Source: Pseudopedobacter sp. (GTDB lineage: Bacteria; Bacteroidota; Bacteroidia; Sphingobacteriales; Sphingobacteriaceae). Taken from it: 12,544 bases of DNA. Under the pieces are notes generated by a model. That model did not search any database, was not told the DNA's origin, and saw only the letters and a list, made by a program, of their open reading frames with translations. The DNA lies in NCBI GenBank assembly GCA_014378285.1, contig JACMNZ010000307.1:1-12544 (forward strand), written 5' to 3'. The position numbers were made by a program, and so were the translations under genes. Positions 1 through 6,611 of this stretch are shown here, in pieces; position 1 is the stretch's first letter; every line of letters begins with the position of its first letter.

Positions 1-2949
1 CGCTATCCAATCATCTACTTTATGTCCAGGAAGCTGACCACCTTCACCAGGTTTTGCACCCTGCGCCATTTTTATTTGTAGTTCATCTGCATTTGTCAAA
101 TAATTAATGGTTACTCCAAACCTAGCGGAAGCAATTTGTTTTATTGCAGAACGCATAGAGTCGCCATTCTCCATTGTCTCAAAACGCATTTCATCCTCAC
201 CACCTTCTCCAGTATTGCTTTTTCCGCCAATCCTATTCATCGCAATAGCTAAAGTGCTATGTGCTTCGTGAGAAATTGAACCGAAAGACATGGCTCCCGT
301 TGCAAAACGCTTCATAATATTTTCTGTCGGTTCTACCTCATCAATAGGAATTGGTTCTCTGTGTTTTGCAAAATCTAGCAATCCCCGTAAGGTGTACATT
401 TTTTCTTTTTGGCTATTTACAGCATTTGCATATTTTTTATAAGTCTCATAATCATTCATTTTGGTAGAATGTTGCAATAAATGAACGGTAGTTGGATTAA
501 ACAAATGTGCTTCTCCCCTACGTTTCCACTGATAGATGCCACCTTCAGAAAGTAAATGCTCTGCATCTCCTTTAAACCCGCTGATGTGTTTTGACAATGC
601 TTCGCGAGCAATCTCATCTAAACCTAAACCACCAATACGGCTTACTGCTCCGCTGAAATACTCATCAACCACTTGATTGTTGATACCTAAAATCTCAAAA
701 ACTTGTGATCCATGATAAGATTGTAAAGTAGAGATTCCCATTTTAGAGAAAATCTTCAATAAACCATCGCAAACAGATTTTACATAGTTTTTAATCAATT
801 TCGCCTCTTCTATATCGGTTTCTAGTTTATCATCAACTTTAAGTGCATGTATAGAAGCTAAGGCCAAATAGGGATTAATAGCTGTTGCACCAAATGCCAA
901 TAAACATGCAAAATGATGAACTTCCCAAATATCGCCAGCCTCAACAACTAAACCTACCGCACCACGTAAACTCTTTTTAATTAAATAATGATGCACCGCA
1001 GATACTGCTAATAGAGAAGGGATTGGGGCATGTTCAGAATCTATTGCCCTATCAGATAAAATCAACACCTCAAATCCATCATTTACAGCATCCTCTGCAT
1101 AACGGCAAAGTCTTTCTATACCTCTTTGTAAAGATCCTTCTAAACCATCCGCCTTAAAATAAGTCTGTAAAGTTTTTGCGTGGAATAGACCAGTATCAAT
1201 ACTTCTTAGTTTTTCTAGCTCATTATCTTTTAATATAGGCTGATTTAGCATTACACAATGGCAATGCATTTTATCTTCATCTAAAATATTACCGTTATTA
1301 CCAATAAATGTTGCCAAACTCATTACCAAACGTTCTCTAATTGGATCAATTGGAGGATTGGTAACTTGTGCAAAAAACTGCTTAAAATAACTAGAAATAT
1401 GTTGTGGGCGATCTGACAAAACAGCGAGAGGAACATCGGTTCCCATAGAACCAATTGGCTCTTTCCCATCCAAAGCCATCGGCTTTATGATTGTTTCGAT
1501 ATCTTCTCGGCTATAGCCAAAAACTTTTTGATAACGATAAACAGATTCTTTAGACATTGCAGTAAAAGAAACCCTTGGCTCGGGTAACTCTTCCATCCTA
1601 ATCTTATAATTTTCTAACCAGGTGCCATAAGGTTGGCGATTAGCAATTTGGTGTTTAATTTCATCATCGGTAATTATTTTACCATGTTCTGTATCAATCA
1701 AGAACATTTTACCTGGCTGTAAACGTCCTTTTCTTAAAACTGTTTTTTCATCCAATGGTAAAACACCAGCTTCTGAAGCTACAATAACAGTATCTTCATT
1801 AGTAATTACATATCTTAATGGACGCAAACCGTTTCTATCTAATATAGAACCAATTAATTTTCCATTAGTAAATGTTAAAGCAGCTGGTCCATCCCAAGGC
1901 TCCATTAAAGTAGCATGGAATTCATAAAATGCTTTTTTGATTGGATCCATGGCTTCATTACCGTCCCAAGCTTCTGGCACCAACATCATCATTACATGTG
2001 GTAATGATCTGCCAGAGTGCATTAATACCTCCACAATGTTATCCAAACAGGCAGAATCTGACTGATTATCATCAATAACCGGCAAAATCATGTCCATTTC
2101 TTCTTGTGTGAAGTATGGAGATACATAAGATCTTACACCTGCGTAAAACCAGTTAAGATTACCTGTTAAAGTATTTATCTCACCATTGTGGGACATATAT
2201 CTGAATGGTTGTGCAAGTTTCCAAGAAGGGAAAGTATTGGTAGAAAAACGAGAGTGGATCATCCCAAAAGCAGATACAAAACGCTCGTCGCGTAAATCTG
2301 CATAATATTGCCTAACCTGATAAGTTGTTAGCTGACCCTTATATACTATCACTCTAGAAGATAGAGAGGCAAAGTAAAAATCGCCTGGAGCTTCTTTAAG
2401 TTCTTCTTTTATAGTTTTAGTAATTAACCTTCTTAAAACATATAATTTACGCTCAAAATCATCATTATCTACAACGTGAGCTGGTTTGCCAACAAAGACT
2501 TGTTTAACAAATGGTTCTACAGATCTAGAAGTTTCACCTACTACTTCAGAATTTACTGGTACTTTTCTGTATCCTAAAATTGGAATGTTTAGTTTATTTG
2601 CACAGGCCTCAATTATTTTTTTAGACGCTTTTCTTGCTTGAGAATCTTGCGGCATAAACATCATCCCTACACCATAATGCCCTGGTTCTTTTAAATCAAT
2701 GGCTTGGCTGGTACACTCATCAAGAAAAAATTCATGAGGGATTTGCATCATGATGCCTGCACCATCACCACTATCAGGATCACAACCACAAGCACCTCTA
2801 TGCTCCATGTTTTCGAGCATGGTAAGTGCATCTACAATTATTTTGTGAGATTTTTTACCATTGATGTTTGTGATAAATCCGGTACCGCAAGCATCGTGTT
2901 CAAACTTTGAGTCGTATAAACCTTCTTGTGTAAGAATTGGTTGATCCAT
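1..2949 (-). CDS. gltB: Glutamate synthase large subunit, N-terminal part (3' end outside window)
   Basis: This is the large (GOGAT) subunit, which makes glutamate from glutamine and 2-oxoglutarate in the cytoplasm. The frame is open from the ATG at 2949 to base 1, giving 983 codons of a protein that is normally about 1500 residues. Residues 1-20 look like the propeptide. Cys21, in the motif ACGTGF, is the expected N-terminal nucleophile of the class II glutamine amidotransferase domain. That domain is also marked by RFSTNTFPSW (234-243) and NGEINT (255-260). A central linker domain follows. The FMN/2-oxoglutarate synthase domain begins near residue 850, with MSFGSIS (887-893), GGKSNTGEGGED (908-919) and AKPGEGGQLPG close to the edge. 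The Fe-S cysteines and the C-terminal beta-helix lie outside the window, as would any gltD. The gene is divergent from gmhB. No frameshift is seen. The family is certain. Confidence 0.97.
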   Translation of the reverse strand, partial: MDQPILTQEGLYDSKFEHDACGTGFITNINGKKSHKIIVDALTMLENMEHRGACGCDPDSGDGAGIMMQIPHEFFLDECTSQAIDLKEPGHYGVGMMFMPQDSQARKASKKIIEACANKLNIPILGYRKVPVNSEVVGETSRSVEPFVKQVFVGKPAHVVDNDDFERKLYVLRRLITKTIKEELKEAPGDFYFASLSSRVIVYKGQLTTYQVRQYYADLRDERFVSAFGMIHSRFSTNTFPSWKLAQPFRYMSHNGEINTLTGNLNWFYAGVRSYVSPYFTQEEMDMILPVIDDNQSDSACLDNIVEVLMHSGRSLPHVMMMLVPEAWDGNEAMDPIKKAFYEFHATLMEPWDGPAALTFTNGKLIGSILDRNGLRPLRYVITNEDTVIVASEAGVLPLDEKTVLRKGRLQPGKMFLIDTEHGKIITDDEIKHQIANRQPYGTWLENYKIRMEELPEPRVSFTAMSKESVYRYQKVFGYSREDIETIIKPMALDGKEPIGSMGTDVPLAVLSDRPQHISSYFKQFFAQVTNPPIDPIRERLVMSLATFIGNNGNILDEDKMHCHCVMLNQPILKDNELEKLRSIDTGLFHAKTLQTYFKADGLEGSLQRGIERLCRYAEDAVNDGFEVLILSDRAIDSEHAPIPSLLAVSAVHHYLIKKSLRGAVGLVVEAGDIWEVHHFACLLAFGATAINPYLALASIHALKVDDKLETDIEEAKLIKNYVKSVCDGLLKIFSKMGISTLQSYHGSQVFEILGINNQVVDEYFSGAVSRIGGLGLDEIAREALSKHISGFKGDAEHLLSEGGIYQWKRRGEAHLFNPTTVHLLQHSTKMNDYETYKKYANAVNSQKEKMYTLRGLLDFAKHREPIPIDEVEPTENIMKRFATGAMSFGSISHEAHSTLAIAMNRIGGKSNTGEGGEDEMRFETMENGDSMRSAIKQIASARFGVTINYLTNADELQIKMAQGAKPGEGGQLPGHKVDDWIA

Positions 2950-3073
2950 TAAATTATTGTTTAGTTTGGTATGAAAAAGCAAAATAAATAAATTATGATA
3001 AATATGGAAGTAAACAGGTTTTTTTGAATTTTTAATAAAAAAAGTTATCAATATTTAATAATTCATTAAAATA

Positions 3074-3103
3074 CAAACCCTAATCAACTTTTAATTTTAA
3101 CAA
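3074..3103 (-). promoter_or_regulatory. Possible gltB promoter (Bacteroidota type)
   Basis: On the minus strand TTG (3103-3101) is followed after 18 bases by TAGGGTTTG (3082-3074). This resembles the Bacteroidota TTG / TAnnTTTG sigma-factor pattern, but it has three bases instead of two between TA and TTTG. It lies about 125 bases upstream of the gltB ATG. In DNA this AT-rich the match could be chance. Confidence 0.25.
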
Positions 3104-3257
3104 TTTGATAAAAATCAATTCATATTAAAATTATCCTTTTTAATACTGTAGACACAATTCTAATGCAAAAACGTCAATTTTTACTGTGATGGACGCAAAA
3201 TTTCTTGAAAATAGACCGTTTTTAAAATGAGTACGTTTTCTTTGTTTCAATTAATAT

Positions 3258-3284
3258 TTGATGAAAATTTATTTTATATCTTGG
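3258..3284 (+). promoter_or_regulatory. Possible gmhB promoter
   Basis: TTG at 3258-3260 is followed after 16 bases by TATCTTGG (3277-3284), one mismatch from the TATCTTTG form of the Bacteroidota -7 element. It ends 22 bases before the gmhB ATG, a sensible spacing for a short leader. The spacer is shorter than the usual 19 or so, so this is tentative. Confidence 0.3.
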
Positions 3285-3306
3285 CAAAAAATATAAAATT
3301 ATTAAG

Positions 3307-3792
3307 ATGCAAAAGGCGATTTTTTTAGATAGGGACGGTGTAATTAATAAGGAACTAGGTAATTATGTTTGCCAATTTGAAGATTTTGAGATTTTAACTC
3401 ATAATTATGAAGCTTTAAGAGAATTTCAAAAACGTGGTTATTTAATACTAGTAGCTACTAACCAGGGTGGATTAGCAAAAGGTTGGTATACCGAGGAAAC
3501 CTTAAAAAAAATGCATAATTATTTAAGTGCAGATTATTTGACCAATGGAATTACCATCAGCGGTTTTTATTATTGCCCACACCATCCAGATTTTACTGGA
3601 GATTGTGATTGCAGAAAACCAAAACCCGGTATGTTATTAAAAGGAATAAAAGACCATAATTTAGACGCAAGTGCTTCTTATTTTATTGGTGATAAATTTA
3701 CGGATGTAGAAGCTGCGGAGGCTGCCGGTATTACGGGAATTAAAATTGATATTGATCAGCCATTGGGAGAGATTTTGCATCTGATAAAGTAG
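3307..3792 (+). CDS. gmhB: D-glycero-D-manno-heptose-1,7-bisphosphate 7-phosphatase family protein (HAD-IIIA)
   Basis: This is a 161-residue cytoplasmic HAD phosphatase. The family removes the 7-phosphate of heptose bisphosphate during ADP- or GDP-heptose synthesis for LPS or glycoprotein sugars. The N-terminal domain of HisB is a close relative. Visible motifs are the nucleophile loop FLDRDGV (Asp8, Asp10), ATNQ (Thr51, motif II), Lys106 in CRKPKPGM (motif III) and FIGDKFTD (Asp129, Asp133, motif IV). The zinc loop is Cys90-x-His92 with Cys100-x-Cys102, and it is more compact than I recall for the E. coli enzyme. Length is slightly below the usual 180-190 residues, but every catalytic element is present. 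It stands alone between intergenic regions, with no heptose genes next to it in the window. The anomer specificity (alpha or beta) cannot be read from sequence by eye. Confidence 0.88.
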   Translation: MQKAIFLDRDGVINKELGNYVCQFEDFEILTHNYEALREFQKRGYLILVATNQGGLAKGWYTEETLKKMHNYLSADYLTNGITISGFYYCPHHPDFTGDCDCRKPKPGMLLKGIKDHNLDASASYFIGDKFTDVEAAEAAGITGIKIDIDQPLGEILHLIK

Positions 3793-3793
3793 T

Positions 3794-3823
3794 ATTAATT
3801 TCTTCTTTTAAGATGAAATTAAT
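3794..3823 (+). terminator. Weak hairpin just after gmhB
   Basis: A perfect 9-bp inverted repeat, ATTAATTTC (3794-3802) with GAAATTAAT (3815-3823) around a 12-base loop, starts one base after the gmhB stop codon. The stem is AT-only apart from one C-G pair, and no T-tract follows. It may be a weak terminator or 3'-end stabiliser, or chance in AT-rich DNA. Confidence 0.3.
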
Positions 3824-4526
3824 TAAACCGAGGGCAGAGAATATATGAATGCAAAAAAAAAATAATTTAATAAATCTCTCTTTGGATTAGGTGCTTTTGC
3901 CGCACAAGCATTTCCCACAATCACAAAATTTATATCGCTAATTTTTGCTCGTTTGTGCTTTCCTATTAAAACTATCGAAATCTTGTTTGTTTTGTATTTA
4001 ATAAAGTTTATTGTGAAACATCGCAAAACCACTTCGTTAAAGGCTTGGTTGTAGATGAAGAAAGGTTTTTCGTTGCAAATTTTTGATTTTCCAGACACAA
4101 CGTTTTCGATTAAAATATATCGGAGAAAAGTTTTCATTAAACCTAAATATCAAAAAATATCAGTTCAATATTCAAATTCGCAAGCCTGGCCTCAGAAGAT
4201 TTGGAAGGGAAGTCCAATAAATTTTCTGTAGAAAACTTTCATAAACTACAGGTATCAGCCCTCCAACAAATATTGCAAAAACTTTCTTTGAGCACTAACT
4301 TTCGAATGACTTTGGATGGCAGTTAAAAAATTTATAGAGGCTAACCAAACAAATATTCTGATGCCTTAAATTTTTTTTTAATTTTTTTCAAGAAAAAAGT
4401 TACTAGGCGTTTCCCGCCAATGAGGGAAAGCAAGATTGTGTTGAAATGGCTATACTCTTAAATCATGACCAAACCAAAATCCATAAATTACGGTTTACTA
4501 TTTGCATATAAAATTCAACATCATTT
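3824..4526. other. About 700 bases without a convincing gene between gmhB and smpB
   Basis: No frame here reads like a known protein. A 104-codon minus-strand frame (4137-3823) ends in a run of Phe coded by a poly-A tract and matches no family I recognise. On the plus strand two overlapping short frames, 4055-4231 and 4147-4326, encode hydrophilic peptides with no start context and are out of phase with each other. Homopolymer tracts (A10 near 3855, T9 and T7 at 4371-4390) and a small hairpin at 4406-4429 are present. The composition is somewhat less AT-rich than the promoter regions, so this may be a decayed gene or mobile element. No tmRNA was seen, although smpB is adjacent. Confidence 0.5.
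4406..4429. repeat. Two mutually exclusive small hairpins
   Basis: TTTCCC (4410-4415) pairs with GGGAAA (4424-4429) around an 8-base loop. GGCG (4406-4409) can instead pair with CGCC (4415-4418), so the two stems share a base and cannot both form. The GC-rich patch stands out in AT-rich surroundings and looks like the remnant of an intergenic palindromic repeat. I see no second copy in this window. Confidence 0.3.
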
Positions 4527-4552
4527 TTGGCTAAAATATAATTTTATCTTTG
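4527..4552 (+). promoter_or_regulatory. smpB promoter, Bacteroidota -7 element
   Basis: TATCTTTG at 4545-4552 matches the Bacteroidota -7 consensus TAnnTTTG exactly and is followed by GCA, as is common in this phylum. The best upstream TTG (4527-4529) is only 15 bases away, shorter than the usual spacing, so the -33 box is less certain. The element ends 18 bases before the smpB ATG, which implies a very short leader. Confidence 0.55.
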
Positions 4553-4570
4553 CAGCAATAAAAATCACAA

Positions 4571-5026
4571 ATGGCATCTGATATTAACATAAGGAATAAG
4601 AAGGCAAGTTTTGAATATCATTTTTTAGAAACATTTGTTGCTGGTATTAAGTTACTTGGGACAGAGATAAAATCTATAAGAGAAGGTAAAGCAACTATTA
4701 GCGATGCGTTTTGCACCTTCATAAATGAAGAGCTTTACGTAAGAAATCTCCATGTTTCTGAATATTCTCATGGTTCTTTTTACAATCACGAGGCTAAAAG
4801 AGATAGAAAACTTTTAGTCACCAAAAAAGAACTAAAAAAACTTTTAGTTAAAAGCCAGGATAAAGGATTAACCATTGTACCGCTAAAAATTTTTATTAAC
4901 GATAGAGGCTTTGCCAAGATGGAAATTGCCTTAGCGCAAGGAAAAAAATCTTTTGATAAGAGAGATACCTTAAAAGAACGCGACGTAAAAAGGGAGATGG
5001 ATAAAGCCATGAAAAGCTTTAATTAG
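4571..5026 (+). CDS. smpB: SsrA-binding protein SmpB
   Basis: This small cytoplasmic RNA-binding protein delivers tmRNA to stalled ribosomes during trans-translation. At 151 residues it has the normal length. The family pattern is visible from the N-terminus: INIRNKKASFEYHF, then AGIKLLGTEIKSIREGKA (about residues 25-42), DAFCTF, and LYVRNLHVSEYSHG (55-68). The conserved KRDRKLLVTKKE segment follows, then PLKIFINDRGFAKMEIALAQGKK. The basic C-terminal tail, KRDTLKERDVKREM (130-143), inserts into the ribosomal mRNA channel. The start is fixed by the N-terminal family match and the promoter element just upstream. It is followed after 112 bases by the DUF2652 gene in the same direction, which has no clear promoter of its own and may be read through from smpB. 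No ssrA gene is visible in the window. Confidence 0.97.
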   Translation: MASDINIRNKKASFEYHFLETFVAGIKLLGTEIKSIREGKATISDAFCTFINEELYVRNLHVSEYSHGSFYNHEAKRDRKLLVTKKELKKLLVKSQDKGLTIVPLKIFINDRGFAKMEIALAQGKKSFDKRDTLKERDVKREMDKAMKSFN

Positions 5027-5138
5027 GCTAGATGCAAAAGGCTTAAGCATGAAGACAGAAAACTTAAGTAAAAACAATTTCCTTTTATAAAAGTCTAAAA
5101 TAAATTAGCTAAAAAATATATCATAAACGCTCAATTTA

Positions 5139-5738
5139 ATGGATAATAAATCTACCGTTCCAGTCTTCTTCTTTATCCCAGACCTTACTGATTTCACTAA
5201 GTTTATGACTTCTACCGAACCTATATTTGCAAATAAGGTTATTACCGTGATGCTAAATAAAATGGCAGGTGCAAATATTTTAACAATGAATATTGCTGAA
5301 ATTGAGGGAGACGCCATTTTTTTTTATAGAAAAGGAAGGTTGCCAGCCGTTAATAAGGTTGCGCAACAATCTAAATTGATTTTTGAAACCTTTAATGAGG
5401 TTATAGCAACGTTTAAAGAAAGCGACCCAGAAAACCATGAGAAGTATTTATCTAAAGATCAACTGGGTGTTAAAATCATCATACACCATGCTTACATTAA
5501 TATTGCTAAGATCAATGGAAAGGTAAAATTATTGGGTGAAGATGTTATTTTGGTTCATAAACTATTAAAAAACAGCATTAATTTAGCTTGCTACATTCTG
5601 CTTACGGATAGCTATCTAGAAAAATTGAGAAACAAAAAAGCCGTAAAGAATTGGTTTAATTGGGAAACCTTAAAACGTGGCAAGGATAAGTACGAACATT
5701 TTGGGGTTACTTACTATTCTTATATCCCGCTGGCTTAA
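5139..5738 (+). CDS. DUF2652 family protein, class III nucleotide-cyclase-like fold
   Basis: This is a 199-residue soluble protein resembling DUF2652, a family related to class III adenylate/guanylate cyclases. The N-terminus VFFFIPDLTDFTKFM matches the cyclase strand with the first metal Asp (Asp15; canonical form DIxGFT). AEIEGDAIFFY (53-63) matches the second metal-Asp hairpin (Asp58). Glu54 sits where adenylyl cyclases have the purine-selecting Lys and guanylyl cyclases have Glu. LLGEDVILVHKLLKN (131-145) aligns with the GDTVNxAxRL segment, but the transition-state Asn and Arg are replaced by Ile137 and Lys141. So both metal ligands look present while catalytic side chains are changed. 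It may be a sensor or degenerate cyclase, or use unusual chemistry; as far as I recall, the replaced Asn is typical of the family. There is no signal peptide or membrane segment. It lies downstream of smpB and convergent with the HD-PycTM gene. Confidence 0.72.
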   Translation: MDNKSTVPVFFFIPDLTDFTKFMTSTEPIFANKVITVMLNKMAGANILTMNIAEIEGDAIFFYRKGRLPAVNKVAQQSKLIFETFNEVIATFKESDPENHEKYLSKDQLGVKIIIHHAYINIAKINGKVKLLGEDVILVHKLLKNSINLACYILLTDSYLEKLRNKKAVKNWFNWETLKRGKDKYEHFGVTYYSYIPLA

Positions 5739-5799
5739 GTTTTATTTTAATGTTCTTTTCTTTTTCTTGTTAACTTTTTCTGTTTAAGAAAATAGCAAA

Positions 5800-5839
5800 T
5801 TCTTCCTTTAAAACATATAAATATGTTTTAAAGGAAGAA
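5800..5839. terminator. Perfect 19-bp inverted repeat after the DUF2652 gene
   Basis: Bases 5800-5818 pair perfectly with 5821-5839 with only AA between them (arms begin TTCTTCCTTTAAAACATAT). The stem is long and AT-rich with four C-G pairs near the base and one near the loop. It begins 62 bases after the DUF2652 stop, after a pyrimidine-rich stretch. No clean T-tract follows on the plus strand (CCTTAACTTTC). It could be a terminator, an mRNA 3'-end structure, an operator-like palindrome, or the trace of a mobile element end. Confidence 0.45.
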
Positions 5840-5901
5840 CCTTAACTTTCATGTTAAATCAATCGAAAAATAAGACAAAATACCATATCTTCAAACCATA
5901 A

Positions 5902-6144
5902 ATGAAGTATCAAAATATAAGAGAAGAAGAACTTAAGAACAAAATAGCACATGACTATTTTTAGATTTACGATTGTTCTAAAATAATTGGTAATGTAGAT
6001 TTTAGCATATGTATGCCCCAAAGCCAAGTACAATTATTTGAGCAAGAATCGTTGTTGTGGGCAGAAGCAAAAAAAGGTTCTTCAGATATTTATAAATCTA
6101 TTGTTCAGTTGATATTAACCATTGGGAAAGCTAGAAAATTTGAC
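5902..6144 (+). pseudogene. N-terminal remnant of a restriction-modification DNA methylase
   Basis: From the ATG at 5902 the frame reads 81 codons with a TAG at 5962-5964 after codon 20, and ends at a TAG at 6145. The text after the first stop includes SLLWAEAKKGSSDIYKSIVQ and LILTIGKARKFD. This is the style of the N-terminal region of large Bacteroidota Eco57I/type IIG-like restriction-modification methylases (LWAEAKxG...DIY...QLILTIGKART). The intact enzymes are about 1000 residues or more, so over 90 percent is missing, including the SAM-binding and NPPY motifs. The remnant abuts a Fic fragment with no spacer, which suggests a deletion junction near 6140. Family recognition is from memory of the motif and is moderate. 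Confidence 0.5.
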
Positions 6145-6362
6145 TAGAACAATGCGAATTTGGTTAGACATGATTTTAAAAACCGAACTTAAAAAATTAA
6201 TAAACTGGCAGTTTGTAGATAAAATACATTATTTACAAGCAATGGAAAGAAGCCCGATAAAAGATTAGGACATTACTTTTTACCAACTTAACCGATGATA
6301 TAAATAACCGTGAAATTATTTTTAAAGGGATTGAGCAGTCTCATTATTATGAGGGATATTAA
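6143..6362 (+). pseudogene. C-terminal remnant of a class III Fic protein (adenylyltransferase)
   Basis: From 6143 the frame reads TRTMRIWLDMILKTELKKLI, then NWQFVDKIHYLQAMERSPIKD and a TAG at 6266. A frameshift then leads to LLFTNLTDDINNREIIFKGI and EQSHYYEGY, ending at TAA 6360-6362. This matches the part of NmFic-type proteins right after the catalytic HPFxEGNGR motif (TRIWLDLILK...YLSAMERSP...LTDxINDREIFMKGI...SYYYEGY). The catalytic loop and everything before it are missing. The C-terminal S-x-x-x-E-G motif, which in class III Fic proteins is the built-in inhibitory helix, is still readable. The stop, the frameshift and the lost N-terminal half mean it is dead. It is fused to the methylase remnant. 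Confidence 0.72.
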
Positions 6363-6403
6363 AAGGAATAATTTATTTTAAATATATCAACATAAAATGA
6401 TCT

Positions 6404-6520
6404 GGATGAACGGAGTTGAAGGAATGTCATCCTGAGCGAAAAAAGGTTTCCACTCAATTGTGAAATTTTAAATGGCAAATGTATGTGAGATGTCTTCTCC
6501 TGTTGTGGCTATGACGGTGC
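6404..6520. repeat. Decayed REP-like intergenic repeat (GTCATCCTGAGCG type)
   Basis: GTCATCCTGAGCG at 6426-6438 is the well-known left end of intergenic repeats scattered through many Bacteroidota genomes. At 6484-6516 TGTGAGATGTCTTCTCCTG... runs to ATGACG, which resembles the matching right end (TGTGAGAT...TCTCCTC...ATGACG) with several substitutions. The outer GTCAT/ATGAC ends are inverted. GGATGAACGGAGTTGAAGGA before it (6404-6423) looks like a worn piece of a neighbouring copy. It is noncoding, and it sits between the Fic remnant and the 3' end of the HD-PycTM gene. Confidence 0.5.
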
Positions 6521-6557
6521 TTTAGAGATTATCCCAAAGGGATGTATTTAGCAAATC

Positions 6558-6575
6558 GGCATCCGCCCTAATGCC
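6558..6575 (-). terminator. Possible terminator of the HD-PycTM gene
   Basis: GGCAT (6558-6562) pairs with ATGCC (6571-6575) around an 8-base loop, 36 bases beyond the stop codon of the minus-strand HD-PycTM gene. A second small perfect hairpin, ATCCC-AAA-GGGAT (6531-6543), lies just beyond it. Neither is followed by a T-tract, so the role is uncertain. Confidence 0.25.
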
Positions 6576-6611
6576 CAAAATGAAAAGAATCATTAAACCA
6601 ATCCTAAATCA

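Larger units (their letters stand above)
2950..3306. other. Divergent gltB/gmhB intergenic region
   Basis: These 357 very AT-rich bases lie between the two divergent starts and should carry both promoters. Weak promoter-like elements on each strand are listed separately. A 33-codon frame from ATG 3227 on the plus strand runs into the gmhB start and has no recognisable features, so it is not called. No RNA gene or strong hairpin is visible. Confidence 0.6.

Noticed and set aside
2704..2910. Plus-strand open frame inside gltB
   Set aside because: It is antisense to the highly conserved amidotransferase start of gltB.
3227..3328. 33-codon frame overlapping the gmhB start
   Set aside because: Crosses the likely gmhB promoter and ends inside gmhB; no recognisable product.
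3823..4137. 104-codon minus-strand open frame after gmhB
   Set aside because: No recognisable family; its C-terminus is a Phe run encoded by a poly-A tract; no promoter or leader features. Most likely a chance frame in noncoding or decayed DNA.
4147..4326. 59-codon plus-strand frame with a protein-like composition
   Set aside because: No start codon in a sensible place, no family match, and it overlaps another short frame (4055-4231) in a different phase. Kept only as part of the unexplained region.
3793..4570. A tmRNA gene beside smpB
   Set aside because: No tRNA-like acceptor ends, no TTCGA T-arm with CCA, and no tag-peptide reading frame could be seen.
4465..4584. Short frame upstream of and overlapping the smpB start
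   Set aside because: It runs through the smpB -7 promoter element and has no protein-like features, so it is a chance frame.
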